Positions 42,649 to 52,262 are shown, counted from the first letter of the stretch. The stretch: DNA of 64,000 nt from Rhodoplanes tepidamans (GCF_030813915.1 NZ_JAUSUJ010000014.1:1-64000), one strand, 5' to 3'. The notes: generated by a model from the letters alone, not told the origin. A program made the numbers and translations.

Positions 42649-45231
42649 TCAGCCCCCGACGAGGCGCGGGAACAGGGCCGTCACGGCCAGGCCGACGAGC
42701 CCCTGGACGACGGCGAAGTGCCACAGCAGCATGGTGTTGTCGAAGGTGCCGCGGCGGACGCCGTCGAGCTTGCCGGCGAGCGACCGCGCCAGCGTGAAGA
42801 CCCCCATCAGGACCAGGACCACGGCATAGAAGCCCTGCAGCGACACGAACATGTAGACGACGGCGCCGTAGGCGCTCTCGGTCGGCTGCAGGCCGGTCCC
42901 CGATTGCGCCGCGAGGTCGGTGGCGACGGCGGCGACCACCAGCGGGATCGCCGCGGCGAGGGCGATCCGCATCGGCCAGACGCCGGCCGCGCCGGCGCCG
43001 CCCGCCGGAACCCGCCGCAGCGACCGGCTCGCGAGCACCACGGCGAGGCTGCTCGCCGCATAGAGCACGGCCGGCAGCAGCGGCCACGGGAGCTCCGGCA
43101 GAGCGTCCGGCTTCGGCCACACATCGGGGCTGACGGTCCACAGGAAGAGATAGGAGAACAGCAGGCAGGCATAGAGCGTGCCGGCGACCATGAGCAGCAC
43201 GACCATGGCCCACCAGGAGTGGCTCATCGGGCCGGTGACGTAGGTCGGAAGCCGGATGCCGCCGCCGATGTCGACCGTCGCCTGGGCCGGGCCCGGATCC
43301 GTGTCCCACAGCCACCAGATCACCATGCCGACGGCGATCACGGCGCAGACGATCGCCGGGATCACCAGCTTGACGGTGAGCAGGATGAAGAACGCCGCGG
43401 TGAAGAACGCGCCCAGCACGGTCGCCCAGCTCGGCCCCGGCATCTGGACGACGTATTGCGGCTCCGCCGTGATCGGGCTCGTCACGATCGTCTCGCGGCC
43501 GCCGGTCGGCGCGTTTGGCAGGTAGTACCGGCCCGCCTCGACGTCGGCGGCGAGGTGCGGCTGGTCCCACAGCGGCTCGCGGCTGGTCACCCGCGGAATG
43601 CTGCGGTTGGCGTAGTCGCCGCTCGGCAGCCATTCGAGCGTGCCGGCGTTCCAGATGTTCCCCGCATTGTCCTCGGTGATCCGGAACCTGCGCACCAGGT
43701 CGAACAGGAACAGCGCGACGCCGGCCGCGATCATGAAGGCGCCGATCGTCGAGGTCATGTTGAGCCAGTCCCAGCCGAGCCCTGCCGGGTAGGTGTAGAC
43801 CCGCCGCGGCATGCCGATGAGCCCGGTGAGGTGCATGGGGAAGAAGGTGACGTTCATCCCGACGAACATCAGACCGAACACCCAGCGCCCGAGTTTCTCG
43901 GACAACGGCTTCCGGCTCGCGAGCGGCGTCCAGTAGTAGAAAGCGGCAAAGAGCGGGAACACCATGCCGCCGATCAGCACGTAGTGGAAATGCGCCACGA
44001 CGAAATAGGTGTCGTGCACCTGCCAGTCGAACGGCACCATGCCGACCATCACGCCGGTGAGGCCGCCGAGCGTGAAGATGAACAGGAAGCCGAGAATGAA
44101 CAGCGCCGGCGTGGTGAGCTGCAGGCGGCCGTTGGCGATGGTGGCGATCCAGGCGAACACCTGGATGCCGCTCGGCACCGAGACGGCCATGCTGGCGGCC
44201 GAGAAGAAGCTGAGGCTCAGCTGCGGAATTCCGGTCGCGAACATGTGGTGCACCCACACGCCGAACGAGAAGAAGCCGGTCGCGACGATGGCGAGCACGA
44301 CCAGCCGGTAGCCGACCAGCGGGGTCTGCGCGATGGTCGGTACCATCATCGACACCATGCCGGCCGCCGGCAGGAAGATGATGTAGACCTCCGGATGGCC
44401 GAAGAACCAGAACAGGTGCTGCCACAGCATGGCACTGCCGCCCTTCTCGGCGATGAAGAACGGCCAGCCGAACGCGCGCTCGATCTCGAGCAGCAGCGTG
44501 CACAGGATGACGGCCGGAAAGGCGAAGACGATCAGGGCCGCGAACACCAGCATGGCCCAGGCGTAGACCGGCAGCTTGTCGAGGCTCATGCCGGGCGCGC
44601 GGGTCTTCAGCACGCCGACGATGATCTCGATCGCCCCGGCGATCGCCGAGATCTCGATGAAGCCGATGCCGAGCAGCCAGAAGTCGGCGTTGATGCCGGG
44701 CGAGTACTTGGTGCCGGTGAGCGGCGGATACATGAACCAGCCGGTGTCCGGCGCCACCTGGAACAGCAGGCTGCAGAAGAAGGCGAGACCGCCGAAGAAG
44801 TACGCCCAGAACGCGTAGGCCGAGAGGCGCGGGAACGGCAGGTCGCGCGCCGCCTGCATGTTGGGGAGCAGATAGACGCCCATCGCCTCCACGGCCGGCA
44901 CCGCGAACAGGAACATCATCATGGTGCCGTGCATGGTGAAGAGCTGGTTGTAGGTGCCCTGGCTCACGATGTCGGCCTGCGGCACCGCGAGCTGGGTGCG
45001 CATGATCAGCGCCAAGATCCCGGCCAGGATGAAGAACAGGAAGGCGGTGCCGACGTAGAACAGGCCCACATAGGTGTTGTTGACGACGGTGATGAAGTTC
45101 AGCCCCTTCGGGGCGCGCCAGACGTGCTTCAGCGCCTCGATCTCGCCCTCGGGCCGCGGCGCCGGGTTGGGCAGCCCGGCGGGACCGGTGCGCTCCTCGG
45201 CGCGGGGCGTCTTGTGCACGGTGGCCGTCAT
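42649..45231 (-). CDS. Cytochrome c oxidase subunit I-III fusion (caa3 type)
   Basis: 860 residues. The first about 560 are subunit I: heme-ligand region with MHGTMMMFLF, CuB/heme ligands in FGHPEVYII (H and the cross-linked Y), VHHMF and VVAHFHYVL. The rest (about 640-860) is subunit III-like: GPMSHSWWAMVVLLMVAGTLYA, VYMFVSLQGFYAVVLVLMG and a C-terminal LLWHFAVVQGLVGL. Subunit I-III fusions are typical of caa3 oxidases. It reduces oxygen to water with proton pumping. Its ATG overlaps the subunit II stop by 4 bases (ATGA). Confidence 0.93.
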   Translation of the reverse strand: MTATVHKTPRAEERTGPAGLPNPAPRPEGEIEALKHVWRAPKGLNFITVVNNTYVGLFYVGTAFLFFILAGILALIMRTQLAVPQADIVSQGTYNQLFTMHGTMMMFLFAVPAVEAMGVYLLPNMQAARDLPFPRLSAYAFWAYFFGGLAFFCSLLFQVAPDTGWFMYPPLTGTKYSPGINADFWLLGIGFIEISAIAGAIEIIVGVLKTRAPGMSLDKLPVYAWAMLVFAALIVFAFPAVILCTLLLEIERAFGWPFFIAEKGGSAMLWQHLFWFFGHPEVYIIFLPAAGMVSMMVPTIAQTPLVGYRLVVLAIVATGFFSFGVWVHHMFATGIPQLSLSFFSAASMAVSVPSGIQVFAWIATIANGRLQLTTPALFILGFLFIFTLGGLTGVMVGMVPFDWQVHDTYFVVAHFHYVLIGGMVFPLFAAFYYWTPLASRKPLSEKLGRWVFGLMFVGMNVTFFPMHLTGLIGMPRRVYTYPAGLGWDWLNMTSTIGAFMIAAGVALFLFDLVRRFRITEDNAGNIWNAGTLEWLPSGDYANRSIPRVTSREPLWDQPHLAADVEAGRYYLPNAPTGGRETIVTSPITAEPQYVVQMPGPSWATVLGAFFTAAFFILLTVKLVIPAIVCAVIAVGMVIWWLWDTDPGPAQATVDIGGGIRLPTYVTGPMSHSWWAMVVLLMVAGTLYACLLFSYLFLWTVSPDVWPKPDALPELPWPLLPAVLYAASSLAVVLASRSLRRVPAGGAGAAGVWPMRIALAAAIPLVVAAVATDLAAQSGTGLQPTESAYGAVVYMFVSLQGFYAVVLVLMGVFTLARSLAGKLDGVRRGTFDNTMLLWHFAVVQGLVGLAVTALFPRLVGG

Positions 45232-46193
45232 TTCAGGCTCTCCAGATAGGCGGCGACCGCACGCAGATCCTCTCCGCTGAACACCGGGAACGACGGCATT
45301 CGGTTGGAGGGCTTCAGGTGCTGGCTGTCGGCGATCCAGCCGGCCAGCGTGCCCTGGTTGTTCGGAAACGAGCCGGCCGCGATGGAGCGACGGCTGCCCA
45401 CATGGGTGAGGTCCGGCCCGATGCTGCCGGTCGCGGGCGTGCCGCGCACGGCGTGACAGGCGCCGCACCCGGCGGCGAGAAACAGCTCGCGGCCGCGGGC
45501 GAGGAGCGGCGTCGCCGGCTCGACGGCCCGGCGCAGTTGCGCCTCCCGCCATGCGGCGAAGTCCGCCGGCGCGTGGGCGACGACGTCGAAGGCCATCAGC
45601 GCATGGGCGCCGCCGCAGAATTCGGCGCACTGGCCGCGATAGACGCCCGGCCGCTCCACCGCGAGCGTGAGGCCGTTGGTCTGGCCCGGGATCATGTCGA
45701 GCTTGCCGGCGAGGCTCGGAATCCAGAAGCTGTGGATCACGTCGCGCGTGGTGAGAAGGAAGCGGATCGGGCGGCCGGTCGGGACGTGGATCTCGTTCGC
45801 CGTGACGATCTCGTCGCCCTCCCCTTCTCGCTCGTAGCGGACCCGCCACCAGAACTGCTCGCCGATCACGTGGATGCGGAGCGTGTCGGGCGTGTCCTCG
45901 CGCACCAGGGTGCGGGCGAGGGCGAGCCCGTAGACGAGCAGGGCGGTGAGCACCACCACCGGGAACACGATGCCGCCGGCGATCACGACGCCCTGGCCGG
46001 AGAGCCAGCCGCGGCGACCCGGCGGCAGCAGGATCGCCGCCGCGAGAAAAACCATCACGACGACGAAGATCACCGCCGCCGCGGCGAACATGATCCACGA
46101 CAGCTCGGCGATGCCGGACGCGTTCGGTCCGGCCGGCGCCAGGGCGGACTGCAGGCCGGAGAAGACGTCGTCGATGATCGAGGATCGGGCCAT
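45228..46193 (-). CDS. Cytochrome c oxidase subunit II with C-terminal cytochrome c domain
   Basis: 321 residues. Two N-terminal helices, a cupredoxin domain with the binuclear CuA site (HSFWIPSLAGKLDM and CAEFCGGAHALM: two Cys, Glu, His, Met), then a fused class I heme domain (CGACHAVRG, with distal Met in RMPSFPVF). That fused tail defines the caa3 subtype, which takes electrons from small periplasmic cytochromes. ATG 46193 begins MARSSIIDDVFSGL. The gene is 19 bp after the lipoprotein cytochrome gene, in one operon. Confidence 0.93.
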   Translation of the reverse strand: MARSSIIDDVFSGLQSALAPAGPNASGIAELSWIMFAAAAVIFVVVMVFLAAAILLPPGRRGWLSGQGVVIAGGIVFPVVVLTALLVYGLALARTLVREDTPDTLRIHVIGEQFWWRVRYEREGEGDEIVTANEIHVPTGRPIRFLLTTRDVIHSFWIPSLAGKLDMIPGQTNGLTLAVERPGVYRGQCAEFCGGAHALMAFDVVAHAPADFAAWREAQLRRAVEPATPLLARGRELFLAAGCGACHAVRGTPATGSIGPDLTHVGSRRSIAAGSFPNNQGTLAGWIADSQHLKPSNRMPSFPVFSGEDLRAVAAYLESLK

Positions 46194-46212
46194 CGCACCT
46201 CGGGGGTCGTGG

Positions 46213-46602
46213 TCAGCGCAGGGTGTGCAGGAAGCTCGCGACGTCGCGGGCGGCGTCGCGGTCGAGCGGCATCGGCGGCATGGCGGTGCGCGGCACCAGG
46301 GACGGGGCGTCGCGCACGAAGTCGGCGAGGACGTCGGGGCGGTTCGGCAGCGTCCCGGCGACGAAGGTGCGGCTGCCGAAACCGGCGAGCGAGGGTCCGA
46401 CCGTGCCGCGCGGCCCGGCGACGCGCGGGATGACGTGGCAGACGCCGCAGCCGACCCGTTCCACCACGAGCCGCCCACGGGCCGCGGCGCCCCCGGTGGA
46501 CGGCCGCCACTCCGGATCGGTCGTCGGCGATTCACCGCACCCGGCGAGCCAGCCGGCGAGCATCGAGCAGACGAGGACTGGCCGCACGCGTCGCCCCATC
46601 AT
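46213..46602 (-). CDS. Lipoprotein cytochrome c of the caa3 oxidase operon
   Basis: 129 residues. Signal peptide with a lipobox (LAGC at 18-21) should lipid-anchor it; one class I heme site (CGVCHVIPR) and a distal methionine in the TAMPPMPLD segment. It probably hands electrons to the CuA or heme domain of subunit II. ATG 46602 overlaps the end of the c4 gene (ATGA), so it is coupled to it. Confidence 0.87.
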   Translation of the reverse strand: MMGRRVRPVLVCSMLAGWLAGCGESPTTDPEWRPSTGGAAARGRLVVERVGCGVCHVIPRVAGPRGTVGPSLAGFGSRTFVAGTLPNRPDVLADFVRDAPSLVPRTAMPPMPLDRDAARDVASFLHTLR

Positions 46603-47330
46603 GGCCGCACGACGGCCTCACGGGCCGGAGCGGGCGGCGGCAGCGAGGCGAAATAGGTGGCGAGGGCGCGGACGTCGTCCTCGGAGAGCTGCCGGGCGAT
46701 GTGCCGCATCACGCCGAGCGGATCGTTGCGGCGGGCGCCGTCCTTCCAGGCCCGGAACTGCAGCGCGACATAGGGGGCGTACTGCCCGGCCAGATACGGG
46801 TAGGTCGGCGGCAGGCCGCGTCCGCGCGGGCCGTGGCAGTTCACGCAGGCGGCGACGCTCTTCTCGGCGAGGCCGGCCGCCGCGATGCTGCCGCCGCGCT
46901 GGAGCAGCGCCGGATCGGCGGATCGTGCCGGCGCGGCGGCGGCCGGTACCTGTGCGGCGTAGAAGGCGGCGACGTCCTGCCGCTGCCGGGCCGCGAGCGC
47001 CCGGGCGATCGGCTCCATCACGGCATTGCGCCGCGCACCGGACGCGTAGTCGTCGAGCTGCTTGTACAGATACCAGGCGGGCTGGCCGCCGATCCGCGGG
47101 AAGGCGCCCGAGCGGTCGCCGGCGCCGTCCGGCCCGTGGCAGGTGTGGCAGGCCGCGCCGGCCGGAAGCCCGGTCGCATCGCCGCGGGCCACGGCGCGGC
47201 CACGCTCGAGATCCGCCTCGCCCGGCGGCGTCGGCGGGCCAGCCGCGGCAGCCGGGGCGCTCGCGCCGCATACGGCCGCGAACCAGACGGTCGCGAACCA
47301 GACGACCGTGATGACTGCCGGACAGCGCAT
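46599..47330 (-). CDS. Diheme cytochrome c4-family protein
   Basis: 243 residues. Cleavable signal peptide, then two similar c-type domains: CHTCHGPDGAG with the GGQPAWYLYKQLDDYASG block, and CVNCHGPRGRG with LAGQYAPYVALQFRAWKDG; each ends with a Met ligand region (NAVMEPIARAL; GVMRHIARQLS). c4 cytochromes carry electrons to oxidases. It is the first gene of the oxidase operon (GGGAG precedes ATG 47330) and is divergent from the gluconate-dehydrogenase-like complex, for which it could be the electron acceptor. Confidence 0.9.
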   Translation of the reverse strand: MRCPAVITVVWFATVWFAAVCGASAPAAAAGPPTPPGEADLERGRAVARGDATGLPAGAACHTCHGPDGAGDRSGAFPRIGGQPAWYLYKQLDDYASGARRNAVMEPIARALAARQRQDVAAFYAAQVPAAAAPARSADPALLQRGGSIAAAGLAEKSVAACVNCHGPRGRGLPPTYPYLAGQYAPYVALQFRAWKDGARRNDPLGVMRHIARQLSEDDVRALATYFASLPPPAPAREAVVRP

Positions 47331-47406
47331 CGGACTCCCGCACGGGTGGCTCCGCACCGCGCCGAGCCACCTCGGTTGAACGCGGAGAGGCCCCGCCGGT
47401 TGCGGC

Positions 47407-47982
47407 ATGGCAGGGCGGATCGTACGGGCACGTACCCAGGGCGTGCCGCGCTGCCGGAACCGTGCGACACGCGAGCGCTTTTCCGCACGACGGCGACGAC
47501 TGACTTCCATCGATCGGGAACACGCATTGACTTCGGCCGGCGGCGAACACCTGGACAGAGATCGCCTGAAGACCGGCTCGGTGCCGCGGCGGGCGCGCCG
47601 AGGCCGCCGGTGCATCGCCGCGACGGCGCTCCTCTGTGCGGCCGGCCTGGGCGCACCGGCGACCGTCCACGCCCAGGGCAACGAGACGACGACCACGTCG
47701 GCCGGGGCCGAGAGCCCGACCGAGGCCGGGTCCGTCGAGATCGGCGCCGGCTCGACGGCCGCGGTCACGACCGGCTCCAGCGGCCCGGAAAGCGCTGCCA
47801 ATCCGCGCCTGGCGCCGCTGCCGGCGCCGTTCGACATCGTGCCGCCGCGCCATCCCTTCCTCGGCCCCGGCATGCTCCCGATCGCGGCGCCCGCGCTGCG
47901 CCGATGCGACCTCGTCGCCGACGCGGCGGCGCGGCGCCGCTGCGAGGCGCCCGCCCTCGCCGCGGCGGACGCGCGCCCATGA
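47407..47982 (+). CDS. Secreted hypothetical protein heading the GMC dehydrogenase operon
   Basis: 191 residues from ATG 47407, but the first about 58 look non-coding; a GTG at 47581 followed by an Arg-rich then hydrophobic leader (RCIAATALLCAAGLGAPATVHA) is the likelier true start, giving about 133 residues. The mature part is Ser/Thr/Gly-rich then Pro-rich (PLPAPFDIVPPRHPFLGPG), with a short Cys pair near the end. No family recognised. Its stop overlaps the start of the next gene (ATGA), so it is translated with the gluconate-dehydrogenase-like subunits. Confidence 0.5.
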   Translation: MAGRIVRARTQGVPRCRNRATRERFSARRRRLTSIDREHALTSAGGEHLDRDRLKTGSVPRRARRGRRCIAATALLCAAGLGAPATVHAQGNETTTTSAGAESPTEAGSVEIGAGSTAAVTTGSSGPESAANPRLAPLPAPFDIVPPRHPFLGPGMLPIAAPALRRCDLVADAAARRRCEAPALAAADARP

Positions 47983-48716
47983 CGTCGATCCCGCGCCGCG
48001 ACTTCCTGCACGGCAGCGCCGTCCTCGGCGTCGGCGTCGCGCTCGGCTCGTACGCGTCGGCCCGCCCGGCCGGATCCGAGCCCGGCTACGTCTTCTTCGA
48101 CCGCGCCGAGGCGGCCTTCGTCGAGGCCGCGGTCGACCGGCTGATCCCGCCCGAGGCGGACTGGCCGGGCGCGCGCGAGGCCGGCGTGCCGAGCTATATC
48201 GACCGGCAGCTCGCCGGCCCTTACGGCGAGGGCGAGCGGCTCTATCTCGCCGGGCCGATCAGGCCGGGCATGCCGGGCCAGGGCTATCAGCTCGGACTCA
48301 CGCCGGCCCAGCTCTACCGCACGTCCCTCGCGGCGATCGGCGAGGCCCTCGGGCAGCGCGGCCTCGATTTCGCCGCGGCGCCGGCCGGCGAGCAGGACGC
48401 CTTCCTGACGAACCTGGAGCGGGGCCGGCTGCGGATCGCCGACTTTCCGTCCTCGATCTTCTTCGAGACGCTGCTGGCCAACACCATCGAGGGCTGGTTC
48501 GCCGATCCCGCCTACGGCGGCAACCGCGACATGGTCTCGTGGCGAATGGTCGGCTTCCCGGGCGCCTATGCGGCGTATCTCGACCTCTACACGCGCCACG
48601 GCCTCCATTTCACCCGGCCGCCGCTCTCGATGATGGACGCCGGTCCCCACCACCACGGCGCACCCGCCGACCCGTCGCCACGCGGCACGCCGCCGGCGCG
48701 ACACACGCATCCCTGA
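47979..48716 (+). CDS. Gluconate 2-dehydrogenase subunit 3-like protein, Tat-exported
   Basis: 245 residues. Start MTSIPRRDFLHGSAVLGVG has the twin-arginine RRDFL signal; the core AAVDRLIPPEADWPGAREAGVPSYIDRQL through FFETLLANTIEGWFADPAYGGN is the gluconate 2-dehydrogenase subunit 3 (gamma) family. Such subunits escort the GMC flavoprotein, which lacks its own signal, through Tat. The C-terminus is His-rich (GPHHHG). It precedes the flavoprotein gene by 10 bp. Confidence 0.9.
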   Translation: MTSIPRRDFLHGSAVLGVGVALGSYASARPAGSEPGYVFFDRAEAAFVEAAVDRLIPPEADWPGAREAGVPSYIDRQLAGPYGEGERLYLAGPIRPGMPGQGYQLGLTPAQLYRTSLAAIGEALGQRGLDFAAAPAGEQDAFLTNLERGRLRIADFPSSIFFETLLANTIEGWFADPAYGGNRDMVSWRMVGFPGAYAAYLDLYTRHGLHFTRPPLSMMDAGPHHHGAPADPSPRGTPPARHTHP

Positions 48717-48726
48717 GGAGCCCGCG

Positions 48727-50496
48727 ATGGCCGAACGCAGGCGGCCGGTCGACGTCGTCCTGGTCGGCATGGGCCTGACCGGCGCGATCCTCGGCCGCGA
48801 GCTGACCCAGGCCGGCCTCAGCGTGGTCGGGCTCGAGCGCGGGGTCTGGCGCGACACCGTGCCGGATTTCCAGTCGCCCGGCATGCACGACGAGCTGCGC
48901 TACGCGGTGCGGCAGCACTTGCACCAGAACCCCCGGCTGGAGACCTACACGGCCCGCAACACCGACGACCAGGAGGCGCTGCCGATCCGCACGCTCGGCT
49001 CGTTCCTGCCGGGCACCGACGTCGGCGGCGCCGCGGTGCACTGGAACGGCCAGACCTGGCGCTTCCTGCCCTCCGACTTCGTCGCCCACACCCACAACCG
49101 CGAGCGCTACGGCGCCGAGGCGGTCGGCGGCGACCTGACCGTGCAGGACTTCGGCGTGACCTATGACGAGCTCGAGCCGTTCTACGACCGCTTCGAGTAT
49201 CTTTGCGGAATCGGCGGCCGGGCCGGCAATCTGAACGGCACGATCCGGCCGGGCGGGAATCCGTTCGAGGGACCGCGCAGGCGCGACTACCCCAATCCGC
49301 CGACCGCGCCCGCCTATGCGGGCGCGCTGTTCGCCAACGCGGCGCTGGCGCTGGGCTGGCACCCGTTCCAGGTGCCGTCCGCCAACATGACGGCGCACTA
49401 CACCAACCCCGAGGGCATGACGCTGCAGCCCTGCATGATCTGCGGCTTCTGCGAGCGCTTCGGCTGCGAGCACTTCGCCAAGTCGAGCCCGCAGACGATC
49501 GTGCTGCCGAAGCTGATGGAATCGCCGAACTTCGAGCTGCGCACGCGCGCGCACGTCACCCGCGTGCTGCTCGACCGGAGCCGGTCGCGCGCGACCGGCG
49601 TGCTCTACCTCGATCTCGCCAGCGGCCGTGAGGTCGAGCAGCCCGCCGAGATCGTGATTCTCTGCTCGTTCGGCATCAACAACGTGCGGCACATGCTGCT
49701 GTCGGGCATCGGCACGCCCTACGATCCGCGCACCGGCGAGGGCACGATCGGGCGCAACTACACCTACCAGACGATGGCGTCCGTCACGGTGTTCTATCCC
49801 GAGACCGTGCACACCAATCAGTTCATGGGCGCCGGCGCCCTCGGCACCGCGATCGACGACTTCAACGGCGACAATTTCGATCACGCCGGCCTCGGCTTCA
49901 TCGGCGGCGCCTATGTGGCGGCCTATTCGACCGGCGCGCGGCCGATCGAGTACCACCCGGTGCCGCCCGGCACCCCGCGCTGGGGTCTCGCCTGGAAGCG
50001 GGCGGTGCGGCGCCACTACAACCACGCGGCCGGGCTGTCGGTGCACGGCGCCTCGATGGCGACGCGCGGCAACCATCTCGACCTCGACCCGACCTATGTC
50101 GATGCCTACGGGCAGCCGCTGCTGCGCATGACCTTCGACTTTCCCGAGAACGACGTCCGCATGGCGAACTACATCACGGCGCGGACGACCGAGATCGCGC
50201 GACTGATGGGCGGCGAGATCGTCGTTCCGAACGACCGCTCGACGCCCTACTCGATCGTGCCGTACCAGACGACGCACAACACCGGCGGCGCCGTGATGGG
50301 CAGCGATCCGAAGACCAGCGCCGTCAACCGCTATCTGCAGAGCTGGGACGTGCCGAACGTGTTCGTGCAGGGCGCCTGCGCGTTCCCGCAGAATCCCGGC
50401 TACAACCCGACCGGCACGGTCGGCGCCCTCGCCTACTGGTCGGCGAAGGCTATCCGCGAGCAGTACCTCAAGAGCCCCGGTCCGCTGGTCCGCTGA
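48727..50496 (+). CDS. GMC-family FAD dehydrogenase subunit with iron-sulfur motif
   Basis: 589 residues. FAD-binding VVLVGMGLTGAILGRELTQAGL opens the protein; the GMC active-site region near the end is HNTGGAVMGSDP and NPGYNPTGTVGALAYW. A cysteine block C236-MI-C239-GF-C242-ERFG-C247 matches the 3Fe-4S cluster site of bacterial membrane gluconate and glucose dehydrogenases. It lacks a signal peptide and would be exported with the subunit 3 partner. It oxidises a sugar or sugar acid and passes electrons, usually to a multiheme cytochrome c subunit; none is in this operon, but the c4/caa3 genes are divergent next door. Substrate not determinable. Confidence 0.9.
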   Translation: MAERRRPVDVVLVGMGLTGAILGRELTQAGLSVVGLERGVWRDTVPDFQSPGMHDELRYAVRQHLHQNPRLETYTARNTDDQEALPIRTLGSFLPGTDVGGAAVHWNGQTWRFLPSDFVAHTHNRERYGAEAVGGDLTVQDFGVTYDELEPFYDRFEYLCGIGGRAGNLNGTIRPGGNPFEGPRRRDYPNPPTAPAYAGALFANAALALGWHPFQVPSANMTAHYTNPEGMTLQPCMICGFCERFGCEHFAKSSPQTIVLPKLMESPNFELRTRAHVTRVLLDRSRSRATGVLYLDLASGREVEQPAEIVILCSFGINNVRHMLLSGIGTPYDPRTGEGTIGRNYTYQTMASVTVFYPETVHTNQFMGAGALGTAIDDFNGDNFDHAGLGFIGGAYVAAYSTGARPIEYHPVPPGTPRWGLAWKRAVRRHYNHAAGLSVHGASMATRGNHLDLDPTYVDAYGQPLLRMTFDFPENDVRMANYITARTTEIARLMGGEIVVPNDRSTPYSIVPYQTTHNTGGAVMGSDPKTSAVNRYLQSWDVPNVFVQGACAFPQNPGYNPTGTVGALAYWSAKAIREQYLKSPGPLVR

Positions 50497-50519
50497 AGCG
50501 TTCGCGCGACCCGGTGAAA

Positions 50520-50546
50520 CGAGCGGCGGGCCCCCACGGCCGCTCG
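50520..50546 (+). terminator. Possible hairpin after the GMC dehydrogenase gene
   Basis: CGAGCGGC at 50520 and GCCGCTCG ending at 50546 form an 8-bp stem 24 bp beyond the stop codon. No T-tract follows, so the call is weak. The rest of the gap to 50727 shows nothing. Confidence 0.35.
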
Positions 50547-50727
50547 ATCCCACCGTGAGGTCGAGCCGCCCGGGTCGGAGAGAGGACACCGCGCGGTTGT
50601 GGGCGGAGCCTCGGACCGAAACAGAGTTCTTCTTGTCAAGCCGCGGGCCGCCGTGCCTTAATCCCTGCGATCCTACCTCTCCGGCTCGCCCGGCTCTCAC
50701 GTCAGCTCATCAGTCACGGATCGCGCG

Positions 50728-52158
50728 ATGGCTCAGCCGCCCGTCTCGGCCTCCGACGTGCCGTCGGGTGCAGCCGGTTCGTCTCTCGCGCTCGCCGCCC
50801 GGGCGGCTGCCAGGATCGCGGCGCCGGTCGCCGCCGTGCTGGTGCTGCTCGTCCCGGCGATGTGGAACCGGTTTCCGCTGCTGCAATACGACACCGGCGG
50901 CTACATCGCCCGCTGGTACGAGCCTTATCTCGTGCCGAGCCGGTCGACCACCTTCGGGCTGTTCCTCCATCTCGGCGAACGCCTCGACTACTGGCCCGTC
51001 GTGATCGTGCAGGCGGTGCTCACCGTGTGGACCGTCGCGCTGCTCCTCCGCGTGCTCGGCCTCGGCGGCGGGACGCGACGCGCCGCCATGATGGTCGTGG
51101 CGCTCGCCGGTCTCACCTCCCTGCCCTGGCTCACCAGCCTTCTGCTGACCGATATCTTCGCCGGGCTCGGGCTGCTCGCCCTCTACATGCTGGTGGCGCG
51201 GCGCGAGGCGCTGCGCCGCTGGGAAGCCGCATTGCTGTTCGGCCTCGTCGCGTTCGCGGCGGCGAGCCACACGGCGACCTTCGCGATGCTGCTCGCCGTG
51301 CTCGGCGCCGGGCTGATGCCGGTGCTGGTCCGGCGTCCCGTGGTGCCGCTCCGCGGCCTCGCCCGCGGGCTCGCCGCGGTGGCGGTGGGCGCCCTCCTCC
51401 TGCTGAGCACCAACCTGGCGCTCGGCCGCCAGTTCGCCTGGACGCCCGGCGGATTCACGATTCCGTTCGGCCGCATGCTGCAGGACGGGATCGTCGCCCG
51501 CTATCTCGACGACCACTGCGCCAAGGTCGCCTACAGGCTCTGCCCGTATCGCCACGACCTGCCCAAGACCGCCGACGACTTCCTGTGGGGCAAAAGCGTG
51601 TTCAACCAGCTCGGCCGGTTCGCCGGGCTGGGCGACGAGATGCGCGCCATCGTGCTCGGCAGCCTCGCTGCCTATCCGTGGCGCCAGATCGAGACCGCCG
51701 CTGCGGCAATGGGGACCCAGCTCGCGATGAACGCCAGCGGCGAGGGCGTGCACGACAAGCTCTGGCACACCTACGGGATCATCGACCGTTTCGTGCCCGG
51801 CATGGCGCCGCGGATGCGGGCGGCACGCCAGCAGAAGGGCGAGATGAGCTTCGAGGCCGTCAACCTGCTCCACCCCGTGGTCGCGACGCTCTCCCTGCTC
51901 GGGCTCGTCGGCGTCATGGCGTGGTCGGTGCGGCGGCGCCGCTGCGACGACATCGCCGTCCTAGCCGGCGCGATCGGCGTCGCGGTGCTGGCCAACGCGT
52001 TCGTGTGCGGTGCCCTCTCCGGACCGCACGACCGCTACGGCGCCCGCATCGCCTGGCTGCCGACGCTAGTGCTCGCGGCCGCCGCCCTGCGCGCCTACCA
52101 GATCAGGGTGCCGCGGCTGCAGAACGGCGACGCCCTGGCGCCGGCCGAGGCGGGCTGA
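50728..52158 (+). CDS. Multi-pass membrane protein of unknown function
   Basis: 476 residues, about 10 hydrophobic segments. After the first helix comes an extracytoplasmic-type loop with FPLLQYDTGGYIARWYEPY, whose acidic residue after a helix resembles GT-C glycosyltransferases, but the DxD-like motif is not proven. A soluble part around 250-330 (RQFAWTPGGFTIPFGRML...HDKLWHTYG) precedes the last helices. Proteins like this occur in Hyphomicrobiales without assigned function. It stands alone, 105 bp ahead of the MscS-type gene. Confidence 0.75.
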   Translation: MAQPPVSASDVPSGAAGSSLALAARAAARIAAPVAAVLVLLVPAMWNRFPLLQYDTGGYIARWYEPYLVPSRSTTFGLFLHLGERLDYWPVVIVQAVLTVWTVALLLRVLGLGGGTRRAAMMVVALAGLTSLPWLTSLLLTDIFAGLGLLALYMLVARREALRRWEAALLFGLVAFAAASHTATFAMLLAVLGAGLMPVLVRRPVVPLRGLARGLAAVAVGALLLLSTNLALGRQFAWTPGGFTIPFGRMLQDGIVARYLDDHCAKVAYRLCPYRHDLPKTADDFLWGKSVFNQLGRFAGLGDEMRAIVLGSLAAYPWRQIETAAAAMGTQLAMNASGEGVHDKLWHTYGIIDRFVPGMAPRMRAARQQKGEMSFEAVNLLHPVVATLSLLGLVGVMAWSVRRRRCDDIAVLAGAIGVAVLANAFVCGALSGPHDRYGARIAWLPTLVLAAAALRAYQIRVPRLQNGDALAPAEAG

Positions 52159-52262
52159 GCGCACCGTCGACGGACGCTCGACCGGCGCGCGGGCGGCACG
52201 AACGAAGCTGCCCCGGACACCGTTGTCCCCGGATCGGCCGCCCGCGCCGCTCCGAGGATCAC

